NCBI GenBank assembly: GCA_036556825.1
Contig: DATBIR010000265.1
Coordinates: 1 to 11,048 of the forward strand
DNA length: 11,048 bases
Direction of reading: 5' to 3'
Source: JAJKJG01 sp036556825
Lineage (GTDB): Bacteria; Pseudomonadota; Alphaproteobacteria; Rhizobiales; Beijerinckiaceae
This document shows, in pieces, positions 1 through 6,416 of this stretch. Each line of letters opens with the position of its first letter. Positions within the stretch are counted from its first letter, which is position 1. Below the pieces are notes generated by a model. The model saw nothing but the letters and a program-made list of their open reading frames with translations, had not been told where the DNA came from and searched no databases. The position numbers and the translations under genes are program-made.

Positions 1-637
1 CGCGCACGAGGTCGTCGTCGCTGCGGATGGTCGCGCGGAACGGACGGGCGCGCGCCAGGACGCGAAAGGCGGCAAGCCCGTAGCCGAGCTTGCCGTAGCG
101 GCGCTTGAAGTCGCGCGTCAGCACCTTCGTCAGCTCGACGCTGAGCCCGATACTGGCGACGTTGAAGAACGGATGGTCGTTGACCGTGCCGAGATCGATG
201 GTTCGGTTATGCCCCTCGGCGATGATCCGCGCCGCCGTCTCGACGTCCTCCGGAATGCCGAGGGTGCGGGCGAGATCGTTGGCGGTGCCGGCGGGCAGGA
301 TGCCGAGAGGAAGGCCCGTGCCGACCAGGACGGGGGCCGCGGCGTTCATGGTGCCATCGCCGCCGGCGACGACAACCCGGTCGATCGTGGACGCGTGCCG
401 GAGAATCTGCTCCGCCAGGTCCTCGCGCGTGGTGCAGTCTGCGAGCAGGACGTCGATGCCGTGACCGCGCAGCCGCTCGGCGGCGGGGTCGACGAGCTCG
501 GCGCCGCGCCGGCTCTTGCGATTGGCGAGCAGCAGCGCGCGCGGCGGCCGCGCTGCCCGCTCGCGGGACCGCCGGTCGGCTCCGGCCGGCTCCGGCCTTC
601 GTCCTTCGTCGAGATCGGCTCCCCGGCCGTCCGTCAT
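1..637 (-). CDS. Diacylglycerol kinase-type lipid kinase (YegS/DgkB/LCB5 family), 3' end cut by window edge
   Basis: Reading leftwards from the ATG at 637 gives 212 codons with no stop before the window edge, so the C-terminal part is missing. The visible part is a DAGK catalytic domain. After an Arg-rich N-terminal tail of about 32 residues comes a beta strand with LLLANRKS (35-42). It is followed by the nucleotide-binding GGDGT motif (92-96), the GTANDLAR motif (117-124) and the HPFFNVASIG segment (155-164). Proteins of this family phosphorylate diacylglycerol or related lipids at the inner membrane face, using ATP. The actual lipid is not predictable. No strong ribosome-binding site precedes 637. 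A GTG at 646 in frame is an alternative start, and the basic tail may be partly untranslated. It diverges from the cytochrome gene and has no visible functional link to it. The family call is secure; the start is moderate. Confidence 0.9.
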   Translation of the reverse strand, partial: MTDGRGADLDEGRRPEPAGADRRSRERAARPPRALLLANRKSRRGAELVDPAAERLRGHGIDVLLADCTTREDLAEQILRHASTIDRVVVAGGDGTMNAAAPVLVGTGLPLGILPAGTANDLARTLGIPEDVETAARIIAEGHNRTIDLGTVNDHPFFNVASIGLSVELTKVLTRDFKRRYGKLGYGLAAFRVLARARPFRATIRSDDDLVR

Positions 638-730
638 GACCGCCACCCGGCTTCGTTGATGTCCATGGAAAACATCCAGATGGGGATCGGTTCCGGATCG
701 CAGCGATCCCGCCCTGATCTTTTTGCGTCG

Positions 731-812
731 CATGATCCCGGATCAACTCGGGGACAAGCCTTTTTCGGCCACCCGGGATCAAAGTCCGGGAGCAGGCTGT
801 TGCCGGATCATG
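731..812. repeat. REP-like imperfect palindrome between divergent genes
   Basis: The outer arms are CATGATCC (731-738) and GGATCATG (805-812), a perfect inverted pair closing an 82-bp element. Inside lie GATCCCGGATCA (734-745) and ACCCGGGATC...GTCCGGG (771-790), all variations on GATCCCGG/CCGGGATC. The 12-bp core GATCCCGGATCA recurs at 2557-2568. From memory, short palindromes of this type are dispersed between genes in many Hyphomicrobiales. It sits between the starts of the lipid kinase and the cytochrome, so it could also affect either promoter, but nothing shows that directly. Confidence 0.6.
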
Positions 813-860
813 CCTCAAGGATGCGATATGTCTTCACGCCTTTGCGAAACGCCGCAACCT

Positions 861-864
861 GGAG
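861..864 (+). promoter_or_regulatory. Ribosome-binding site deciding the cytochrome start
   Basis: GGAG lies 9 nt before the ATG at 874 but only 3 nt before the in-frame ATG at 868. The spacing favours 874 as the start, making the protein 282 rather than 284 aa. Confidence 0.6.
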
Positions 865-873
865 CCGATGCCG

Positions 874-1722
874 ATGAACGTGAAGAAGCTGTCCAAGGCG
901 CTGCTCACGGCGGCAGGGGCCTTCGCGATCACAGGTGGCCTCGCCGCCGCTTTGTTCGTGCATTCGGGACTGTACAATGTGGCGGCCACTTCGCCGCACT
1001 CCCAGGCATTCTATACGATCTTGCAATGGGTCGGCGTGAGGTCGATCGAGCGCCGGACGGACGACATCATCGTTCCTGATCTCTCCCGGCCCGGGATCAT
1101 CGCGCGCGGCCTCGACCTGTATCGCGCGAACTGCGTGCAATGCCATGGCGCCCCAGGCATCGCGGCGGACAATTTCGCTTACGGGCTCACGCCGGCTCCG
1201 CCGCCGCTCGCGGAAACGGCGCGACTTTGGGATGCCCGCTCCCTCTACTGGGTGACGCGGCACGGCATGAAAATGACCGCGATGCCCGCCTGGGAATTCC
1301 GCATGCCGGACGACGACATCTGGGCAGTGGTGGCCTTCCTGCGGACGTTGCCGGACCTGTCGCCGGCCGACTACGCACGCATGGCGCAAAGACCCGTTTC
1401 GCCGGCGAAAGCCATCGCCCCGGCTGCGGCGAAGGGACATGTCGGCGACCCGGCACGAGGCCGGCTCGCCCTGCATCAATACGCCTGCAACATGTGCCAC
1501 GAAATCCCCGGGGTCAGCGGTCCCCCGGCGCTCGTCGGGCCGCCGCTCGATGGTGTGGCGAAGCGCGTCTACATCGCCGGCGTGCTGTCGAACACGCCGG
1601 CCAACATGCGGCTCTGGATCCAGCACCCGCAATCGGTGAAGCCGCTCAGCGCGATGCCGGATCTCGGCGTCAGCGACGAGCATGCGCGCGACATGATCGC
1701 CTATCTGTACAAGCTCCGCTGA
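874..1722 (+). CDS. Membrane-anchored diheme cytochrome c
   Basis: 282 aa; residue numbers below count from the start at 874. An N-terminal hydrophobic stretch (about 8-30) follows positive residues (KK) and has no obvious cleavage site, so it probably anchors the protein in the inner membrane with the rest in the periplasm. There are two c-type heme sites, CVQCH (87-91) and CNMCH (205-209), each in its own class I cytochrome c domain. The likely axial methionines are in TAMPAW (Met137) and SAMPDL (Met261). The role is electron transfer between periplasmic or membrane redox partners; no partner oxidase or dehydrogenase is next to it to say which. The start was chosen by the GGAG at 861-864. 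It appears to be a single-gene unit, with about 370 bp to the next gene. The heme motifs make the class certain; the physiological role is unknown. Confidence 0.93.
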   Translation: MNVKKLSKALLTAAGAFAITGGLAAALFVHSGLYNVAATSPHSQAFYTILQWVGVRSIERRTDDIIVPDLSRPGIIARGLDLYRANCVQCHGAPGIAADNFAYGLTPAPPPLAETARLWDARSLYWVTRHGMKMTAMPAWEFRMPDDDIWAVVAFLRTLPDLSPADYARMAQRPVSPAKAIAPAAAKGHVGDPARGRLALHQYACNMCHEIPGVSGPPALVGPPLDGVAKRVYIAGVLSNTPANMRLWIQHPQSVKPLSAMPDLGVSDEHARDMIAYLYKLR

Positions 1723-2094
1723 AGGTGCGCGTCCGCCCGCGCCGATAGGCTGTCGCAACGCCCCACGCAACAGGCGCAGCGCAGCGCGGCACGGCCAAGC
1801 GCATCGGTCCCGGCGCGAGTGGCGCCATTTACCTCTCGTTTACACCTGCGGCGCGCCAAACACGTTTCTGTCGCAGCGCAAACTCACCCCCGTCACGCTC
1901 GGGACATGCTGCGCGGCTCAACTCGCATGGTGAGAGCCGACTCGAACGCGCAGGATGCGCCGGAGATCGGCATGCTCCGGTTGACGGCAGGGACCGGCAG
2001 GCGGCGACGCCGCGCCGGTCGACAACACCCTCCCGCCAGCGGGTTCTCTCCATCCATCAGAATCGTTCCGGCCACTCACATCGACGAGAGAGCA
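1723..2094. other. Gene-free stretch between cytochrome and DUF6894 genes
   Basis: No convincing reading frame. An open frame runs upstream from the DUF6894 start to 1819, but its translation is Arg/Pro-rich and unlike any family I know, so I treat it as untranslated. TTTAC occurs twice 11 bp apart (1828-1832 and 1839-1843). A strong hairpin (1992-2020) and a small one, CCCGC/GCGGG (2032-2043), lie in the leader of the next gene. No clear -35/-10 pair or T-tailed terminator was seen. Confidence 0.5.
1992..2020 (+). other. Strong hairpin in the leader of the DUF6894 gene
   Basis: GACCGGC (1992-1998) pairs with GCCGGTC (2014-2020). GCGGC (2001-2005) pairs with GCCGC (2009-2013) around a 3-nt loop, with a 2-nt AG bulge, giving 12 GC-rich pairs. 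It ends 74 nt before the start codon and has no following T-tract. It may be a transcript-leader structure or a repeat; function unknown. Confidence 0.45.
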
Positions 2095-2502
2095 ATGCAC
2101 CGATACTTTCTTCACTGCACGGACGGCATCGATATCGTTCTCGACGGACAGGGCGTCAGGGCTGAGACCCGCGAGGAGGCGTTGCGCTACGCCTCGGCGT
2201 TGTCCGAGCGCCTGATGCACAGCGTGCCCGACTATGAGGACTGGGAATCCTGGCTCGTATGCGTTTATGACGAGCATGACCGGCTGGTCGGTACCGTCGG
2301 CTTCCGCAATCCTGTGCCGGTCGAGCGCCAGCGCGAGACCACGGATCAGGCCGTCGCCGTTCCCTTGGCCACGCCGCCCGATGTGCCTCCTGTCGCACAG
2401 CCCTATCCGTCGGTTCGCGACGTCTGCCGTCACGTACGCTCGGTTTGTGCAACGGCGGCGGCGAGGTTTCGAAGACAGGCGCGCGAAGAAGGCACGGCTT
2501 AG
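2095..2502 (+). CDS. DUF6894 family small protein
   Basis: 135 aa. The N-terminal half fits the DUF6894 pattern common in Hyphomicrobiales: MHRYFLHCTDG opening (family form roughly M-P-R-Y-F/Y-F-H), an acidic Asp-Gly-rich strand, then a helix (ETREEALRYASALSERL, 24-40). A WLVCVYDEHDRLVGTVGF strand pair (53-70) follows. The C-terminal part (about 75-135) is Pro-rich and then basic, and is probably disordered; it is longer than in the usual family member of about 80-100 aa. No signal peptide or membrane segment. The start at 2095 was preferred because the family begins exactly there and a purine-rich GAGAGAG (2086-2092) precedes it. The function of DUF6894 is unknown. It has no operon partner in this window. 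Confidence 0.8.
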   Translation: MHRYFLHCTDGIDIVLDGQGVRAETREEALRYASALSERLMHSVPDYEDWESWLVCVYDEHDRLVGTVGFRNPVPVERQRETTDQAVAVPLATPPDVPPVAQPYPSVRDVCRHVRSVCATAAARFRRQAREEGTA

Positions 2503-2556
2503 AAGGCGATCGCTTGCAGAGCAAGTCGCGTCGCTCTGTTCGCTCGTGAACCGCGA

Positions 2557-2581
2557 GATCCCGGATCATATCCGGGTCAGG
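2557..2581. repeat. Second copy of the REP-like GATCCCGGATCA motif
   Basis: CCCGGA (2560-2565) and TCCGGG (2571-2576) form a perfect 6-bp stem around TCATA. The 12-bp core GATCCCGGATCA (2557-2568) is identical to 734-745, so it belongs to the same dispersed palindrome type as the element at 731-812 but is much shorter. Confidence 0.5.
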
Positions 2582-2586
2582 ACCTC

Positions 2587-2619
2587 GATGCGGCGAAGTG
2601 GTCTACACTTCGCCGCATC
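2587..2619. terminator. Perfect 14-bp hairpin, possible bidirectional terminator or mRNA-end stem
   Basis: GATGCGGCGAAGTG (2587-2600) and its exact reverse complement (2606-2619) flank a 5-nt loop, GTCTA. It lies 84 bp after the DUF6894 stop, between convergent genes, where a shared transcript end would be expected. There is no T-tract on either side, so termination would have to be non-canonical or Rho-assisted with the stem protecting the 3' end. It could equally be a repeat element. Confidence 0.4.
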
Positions 2620-2842
2620 ACGCTCGAGAGCCGCCGCCACTCAAGGCCCATCAGCAGTCAGGCAGGCTGGCTCGAGCTTGAAATGCTCCGTTGTGCTTCT
2701 CCTGGAGCGCACGATGCCGATCGTATCCTTCACAAGCCTCGCAGGCGAAGCGCGCAGGACCATCACCCTGGCGATCTTTGCCGAACGAGGCTCCCGCCAT
2801 AGCCGACCAGGCTCCCGCGCCGCATGTCGTGCGCCCGCCCCG

Positions 2843-3184
2843 TCACCGGACAGCTCGGCGGCGCCGCTGCCCGGGCCGGTCGGGTCTGCGGTCGCAGAGA
2901 TTTTGCGGCACGTCGACGCCGGCGCTCGCGTATTCGCCGAGCTTGTTGCGCAGCGTGCGGACCGAGATGCCCAGGATCCTGGCGGCGTGGGTTCGGTTGC
3001 CGACGCAGTGGTCAAGAGTCACAAGGATGAGGTCGCGTTCGACCTCCGCCACCGTGCGGCCGACCAGGCCGCGCGCACCGATCACCCCTGGTCCGGCGGC
3101 GGCGCCATCCGGATCGACGGCGATGCGTCCAGCTGCGGGCACCTGGACGAAGTCAGGCTGAGGTTGCCACATCGAAACCCTCAT
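2843..3184 (-). CDS. Stand-alone Fis-type HTH protein resembling the FlbD C-terminus
   Basis: 113 aa from the ATG at 3184. Residues about 40-90 match the DNA-binding tail of the alphaproteobacterial flagellar sigma-54 activator FlbD: GLVGRTVAEVERDLILVTL (39-57), then DHCVGNRTHAARILGISVR (58-76), then a recognition region ending in TLRNKLGEY (77-85). This is the Fis-family helix-turn-helix. The receiver and AAA+ domains of FlbD are absent, so it cannot activate sigma-54 polymerase alone. It probably binds DNA as a dimer, as a repressor or nucleoid-type regulator. The C-terminus is Arg-rich (100-113). AGGGGG lies 8 nt before 3184. An in-frame ATG at 3172 and another at 3226 are alternative starts. 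No flagellar genes are nearby. The domain call is firm; the role is inference. Confidence 0.8.
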   Translation of the reverse strand: MRVSMWQPQPDFVQVPAAGRIAVDPDGAAAGPGVIGARGLVGRTVAEVERDLILVTLDHCVGNRTHAARILGISVRTLRNKLGEYASAGVDVPQNLCDRRPDRPGQRRRRAVR

Positions 3185-3504
3185 CTCGCTGCGCCCCCTC
3201 GCGCCGGCAACGTCGCCGTGGAGCATGTTTGAAGCGTGGCTGTTCAAGGAGCGAGTTGGGGCATTTTTGTGTGGCCCGGCCATACAGGTTAAGAACGGCC
3301 GGTCATGCGCCCGTCGCAACCGGGGCGGGCTCGCTGCCAGGGATGGGTGGCAAGGGCGCGCACGGCTGACGCGCACAGGGCGCCATGAACCGCCCGCCGG
3401 CGCGCCGCGAGAGCATGTCGCTCGACGCGTCGAAGCCGTGACGCAGCGCGTCTGCCGCGTCGCCGCCGGTGGCGCTGCGCGCAGTCTTCGCGGCTGGCAC
3501 GACG
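3185..3504. other. Sparse stretch between HTH and RraA-like genes
   Basis: It holds the upstream region of the minus-strand HTH gene, including a small inverted pair TTGAA (3229-3233)/TTCAA (3243-3247) about 45 bp from its start that could be an operator. It also holds a doubtful 65-aa frame (3303-3500) directly after the RraA-like stop. No T-tailed terminator or clear promoter was seen. Confidence 0.4.
3303..3500 (-). CDS. Doubtful 65-aa hypothetical protein
   Basis: A GTG-initiated frame starts 4 bp after the stop of the RraA-like gene on the same strand. Most codons end in G or C, as in the real genes around it, which is the only argument that it is coded. The product is Ala/Arg/Pro-rich (begins MPAAKTARSATGG) with no recognised domain, signal or membrane segment, and there is no Shine-Dalgarno sequence, so translation would have to be coupled to the upstream gene. 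In such GC-rich DNA it may be chance. Confidence 0.2.
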   Translation of the reverse strand: MPAAKTARSATGGDAADALRHGFDASSDMLSRRAGGRFMAPCARQPCAPLPPIPGSEPAPVATGA

Positions 3505-4167
3505 TCAGGCGGCAGGGATGCCGAACACCGCGAACATCGACTCGCCTGCCGAAAGGCGCCTGTCCCATTCCTGCTCGAGCGCGAGCTTGTCGCGGGCCTT
3601 GGCCAGCAGAGGCTGCGCCTCCTCGCGCGGAATCACGATCACGCCGTCGTCATCGGCGAGCACGAGGTCATGCGGGTTGACCGCCACGCCGCCGCAGACG
3701 ATGCGGTCGTTCACGGTCCCGCGCTCCACCGACACCGGGCCGCGGGCGGTTGCTCCGAGCGCGAAGACCGGGAAGTTCGGCCACGCAGCCAGCGCCGCGA
3801 CGTCGCGGACGGCGGCGTTGGCGATGAGGCCGGCGACGCCCCTGCGGCGGGCGACGCCGCACAGGTGCTCGCCCACGACCGCGGTCTGAAGGCTGCCGCC
3901 CGCGTCGATCACCACGACGTCTCCGGGCCCGGCCGCCTCGATGGCGTGAATGGCGGCGCCGATATCCGCCGGCTCGCACCAGGCCGTCACCGCCGGGCCG
4001 AGCAGCCGGGTGCCGACGAGCGGTCGCAGCGGCCGTATTTCCGGGTCCAGCAGCAGGCGCCCCCCGGACACGTCGGACGCGATCGTCGTCGGGATCTCCG
4101 ACCAGCCGCGCAAGACGTCGTTATCCAGCGGCACCGCCTCGGCCGGCCGGAGCATCCGTGTCGGCAT
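3505..4167 (-). CDS. RraA-like / HMG aldolase family protein (4-hydroxy-4-methyl-2-oxoglutarate aldolase fold)
   Basis: 220 aa, the usual length for the family. The RraA-like core is clear: VVVIDAGGSLQTAVVGEHL (84-102) with Gly99-Glu100, then GVAGLIANAAVRD (110-122), in which Arg121-Asp122 is the pyruvate/metal-binding pair of class II aldolases of this fold, and later GGVAVNPHDLVLADDDGVI (159-177). Members with this pair cleave 4-hydroxy-4-methyl-2-oxoglutarate or related hydroxy-oxoacids to pyruvate and may decarboxylate oxaloacetate. Other members only bind RNase E (RraA itself). The aldolase side is more likely here because the gene is beside a catabolic transport operon. Older annotations call such genes 'dimethylmenaquinone methyltransferase', which is wrong. 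The start at 4167 is set by GGAGG (complement of 4173-4177) 5 nt upstream; the longer frame to 4269 is not favoured. Substrate unknown. Confidence 0.87.
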   Translation of the reverse strand: MPTRMLRPAEAVPLDNDVLRGWSEIPTTIASDVSGGRLLLDPEIRPLRPLVGTRLLGPAVTAWCEPADIGAAIHAIEAAGPGDVVVIDAGGSLQTAVVGEHLCGVARRRGVAGLIANAAVRDVAALAAWPNFPVFALGATARGPVSVERGTVNDRIVCGGVAVNPHDLVLADDDGVIVIPREEAQPLLAKARDKLALEQEWDRRLSAGESMFAVFGIPAA

Positions 4168-4511
4168 CGCTTCCTCCCGTTTCTGACTCGCAAGCAGCGT
4201 AGAGCGCGTTGCGGATGGTGCGCCAGCCCTGTGCCCGTCCGGCTGGTGTATCCCGCAGGCATGCACCACTGCCGTTCATCGAGCCGCGCCGACGAGCTGG
4301 ATCTGCACGTTATCGCGCTGACGGATCTCGCGGATTTCGCGCGGCGCGGCAGCGGGAACGTTTCGGCCGCGAAGTCATCGAGCTGCGATGAACAGCCGAA
4401 ATATCGACGGTTACGCACCGGCAGCGCCCGTTCCGATTGCATTCGTTTCGCTTCGTATGTAGCGTGGCAGTTCGTCTCTAGTCGCGAAAAGAACTTCCTT
4501 GGGAGGATCCA
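4168..4511. other. Divergent promoter region between the RraA-like gene and the ABC operon
   Basis: These 344 bp must carry the promoters of both transcription units. For the operon, a weak sigma-70-like pair TTGCAT (4437-4442)/TAGCGT (4460-4465) with 17-bp spacing is the best I can find and is not convincing. The operon Shine-Dalgarno is GGAGG (4502-4506), 5 nt before the start. On the minus strand, 4276-4391 reads as two adjoining frames that together resemble the start of an XRE-type antitoxin/HTH protein (see findings), possibly a relic. No local regulator gene remains. Confidence 0.45.
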
Positions 4512-6245
4512 ATGACGGGACGATTGACGGCCATGGCCGCCCTCGCGGCGCTCGCGATCGGCGGCAGCCAGGCCCTCGCCGGCATGGAAGAAGCCAGGCG
4601 GTGGGTGGACCGCGAGTTTCAACCCTCGACGCTCACCAAAGAGCAGCAACTCCAGGAAATGGAATGGTTCGTGAAGGCCGCGACGCCCTTCCGCGGCCTG
4701 GAGATCAACGTGCTGTCGGAGACCATCCCGACGCATGAATACGAGGCGCGCACGCTCGCCAAGGCGTTCGAGGAGATCACCGGCATCAAGGTCAACCACC
4801 AGCTTCTGGGCGAGGGCGAAGTCGTCCAGGCGGTGCAGACCCAGATGCAGACCAACCGCAATCTCTACGACGCCTATATCAACGATTCCGACCTGATCGG
4901 CACGCATTCGCGCCTGAGGCTGGCGGTCAACCTGACCGACTGGATGGCCGGCGAGGGCAAGGACGTGACGCTGCCGACGCTCGACGTCGACGACTTCATC
5001 GGAAAATCCTTCACGACGGGCCCGGACGGCAAGCTCTGGCAGCTTCCCGACCAGCAGTTCGCCAACCTCTACTGGTTCCGCTACGACTGGTTCCAGCGCA
5101 AGGATCTCAAGGAGAAGTTCAAGGAGCTTTACGGCTACGACCTCGGCGTCCCGCTCGACTGGTCGGCCTACGAGGACATCGCCGAGTTCTTCTCCGTGCA
5201 CGTCAAGGAGATCGACGGCGTCCGCATCTATGGCCACATGGATTACGGCAAGCGCGCGCCCGACCTCGGCTGGCGCATGACGGATGCTTGGTTGTCGATG
5301 GCCGGCGCCAGCTCCAAAGGCCTGCCCAACGGCCGCCCGATCGACGAGTGGGGCATCCGCATGGAGGAGGGCAGCTGCAATCCGGCAGGCGCCTCCGTCA
5401 GCCGCGGCGGGGAGGCGAACGGCCCTGCCGCCGTCTACGCAATCCGCAAATGGGACGAGTGGCTGCGCAAATACGCGCCGCCTGGCGCCGCCGACTACGA
5501 CTTCTACCAGTCGCTGCCGGCGCTGTCGCAAGGCAACGTGGCGCAGCAGATCTTCTGGTACACCGCCTTCACGGCCGAGATGGTCAAGCCGAAGAGCGAG
5601 GGCAACAATACCGTCGACAAGGACGGAAACGTGTTGTGGCGCATGGCTCCCTCGCCGCGCGGCCCGTACTGGCAGGAGGGCATGAAGCTCGGCTACCAGG
5701 ACGCCGGATCGTGGACGCTGTTCAACTCGACGCCGCTGGCGCGCCGCAAGGCGGCCTGGCTCTACGCCCAGTTCACGGTTTCGAAGACCGTGTCGCTGAA
5801 GAAGAGCCATGTGGGGCTCACCATCATCCGCGACAGCGATATCCGCCATGCCTCGTTCACGGAGCGTGCCCCGAAGCTCGGCGGCCTCGTGGAGTTCTAC
5901 CGCTCGCCCGACCGCGTGCGCTGGACGCCGACCGGGGTCAACGTGCCGGATTATCCCAAGCTCGCGCAGCTCTGGTGGCAGAATATCGGCGATGTGAATT
6001 CCGGCGCCTTCACGCCGCAGCAGGCGATGGATCGCCTGGCGCGGGAGATGGACCAGGTGATGGCCCGCATGGAGGAGGTCGACAAGAAGGCGAATGTCTA
6101 CGGCGGCTGCGGCCCGCGCCTCAACCCGGAGAAGAACCCGAAAGAGTGGCTCGGACGGCCGGATGGTCCCAAGGCGCTGCTCGCCAACGAGAAGCCCAAG
6201 GGCCAGACGGTCGATTACGACGAGCTCGTCAAGCGCTGGAAATAG
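4512..6245 (+). CDS. ABC transporter periplasmic substrate-binding protein, GlpV-like (glycerol/polyol type)
   Basis: 577 aa. An N-terminal Sec signal peptide (1-23) ends in ALA, with cleavage before Gly24. The mature part is a large binding protein of about 550 aa, longer than usual family 1 sugar binders (about 400 aa) but normal for the rhizobial glycerol-binding GlpV type. Its hallmarks are the early QPSTLTKEQQLQEMEWF region (37-53), then THEYEARTLAKAFEEITGI (74-92) and AYINDSDLIGTHSR (121-134). NLTDWMAGEGKDV (140-152) and GKLWQLPDQQFANLYWFRYD (173-192) follow. It captures the solute in the periplasm and delivers it to the permease pair encoded downstream. Mature-chain cysteines 289 and 533 could form a disulfide. 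It is the first gene of the operon, with a strong ribosome-binding site and a hairpin just after the stop, which suits high expression. Solute identity is inferred only at class level. Confidence 0.9.
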   Translation: MTGRLTAMAALAALAIGGSQALAGMEEARRWVDREFQPSTLTKEQQLQEMEWFVKAATPFRGLEINVLSETIPTHEYEARTLAKAFEEITGIKVNHQLLGEGEVVQAVQTQMQTNRNLYDAYINDSDLIGTHSRLRLAVNLTDWMAGEGKDVTLPTLDVDDFIGKSFTTGPDGKLWQLPDQQFANLYWFRYDWFQRKDLKEKFKELYGYDLGVPLDWSAYEDIAEFFSVHVKEIDGVRIYGHMDYGKRAPDLGWRMTDAWLSMAGASSKGLPNGRPIDEWGIRMEEGSCNPAGASVSRGGEANGPAAVYAIRKWDEWLRKYAPPGAADYDFYQSLPALSQGNVAQQIFWYTAFTAEMVKPKSEGNNTVDKDGNVLWRMAPSPRGPYWQEGMKLGYQDAGSWTLFNSTPLARRKAAWLYAQFTVSKTVSLKKSHVGLTIIRDSDIRHASFTERAPKLGGLVEFYRSPDRVRWTPTGVNVPDYPKLAQLWWQNIGDVNSGAFTPQQAMDRLAREMDQVMARMEEVDKKANVYGGCGPRLNPEKNPKEWLGRPDGPKALLANEKPKGQTVDYDELVKRWK

Positions 6246-6253
6246 CGCGCGTC

Positions 6254-6282
6254 CGGCCCGGCCTTTGTTTGCGGCCGGGCCG
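6254..6282 (+). terminator. GC-rich hairpin after the binding-protein gene (attenuator or mRNA-stabilising stem)
   Basis: CGGCCCGGCC (6254-6263) and its exact reverse complement (6273-6282) enclose a 9-nt loop, TTTGTTTGC. The stem begins 9 nt after the binding-protein stop. No T-tract follows. In binding-protein-dependent operons such stems commonly protect the upstream mRNA or stop part of the transcripts, lowering expression of the membrane parts; that role is inferred here. Confidence 0.55.
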
Positions 6283-6416
6283 TCCCGTCACGCCGGCGGT
6301 TATCGGCGCCTCGCATGCCGGCGCCCCGCCATCCCCGCTTCCCGGCGCGGCGCTCTTGACCGATACTCACAGGCCTGCACGGCAGCATCGCTCGTGAGCG
6401 GGTCGGGGACCGTGAC

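Larger units (their letters stand above)
2503..2842. other. Gene-free stretch between convergent DUF6894 and HTH genes
   Basis: This is the space between two convergent stop codons. Frames crossing it give Arg/Ala/Pro-rich translations with no recognisable domain. It contains a short GATCCCGGATC-type palindrome (2557-2581) followed within a few bases by a perfect 14-bp hairpin (2587-2619). Neither is followed by a T-run on either strand, so a classical intrinsic terminator is not shown, although a terminator is expected here for both genes. Confidence 0.5.

Noticed and set aside
627..669. A 10-codon minus-strand peptide (MDINEAGWRS) ending in an ATGA overlap with the lipid kinase start, as a coupled leader peptide
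   Set aside because: No clear ribosome-binding site and no regulatory structure around it; overlap of ATG and TGA is easily chance.
695..724. GGATCG-CAG-CGATCC hairpin followed by TTTTT as an intrinsic terminator
   Set aside because: The stem is only 6 bp, the T-run is about 10 nt away, and no plus-strand gene ends upstream. It is more likely part of the palindromic repeat region.
207..818. A 203-codon minus-strand frame over the lipid kinase gene
   Set aside because: It is a shifted reading of the kinase gene, Arg-rich and without motifs. The kinase frame has GGDGT and GTAND motifs and runs off the edge.
2234..3232. A 332-codon plus-strand frame over DUF6894 and the HTH gene
   Set aside because: It overlaps two recognisable genes in other frames and shows no domain.
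4437..4465. TTGCAT/TAGCGT as a firm sigma-70 promoter of the operon
   Set aside because: The -10 matches at only three of six positions; kept only as a weak candidate in the intergenic entry.
3987..5849. A 620-codon open frame on the minus strand across the binding-protein gene
   Set aside because: It lies antisense to a clear binding protein, its translation is Arg/Val/Leu/His-rich without domains, and it runs across the RraA-like start. This is a GC-rich shadow frame.
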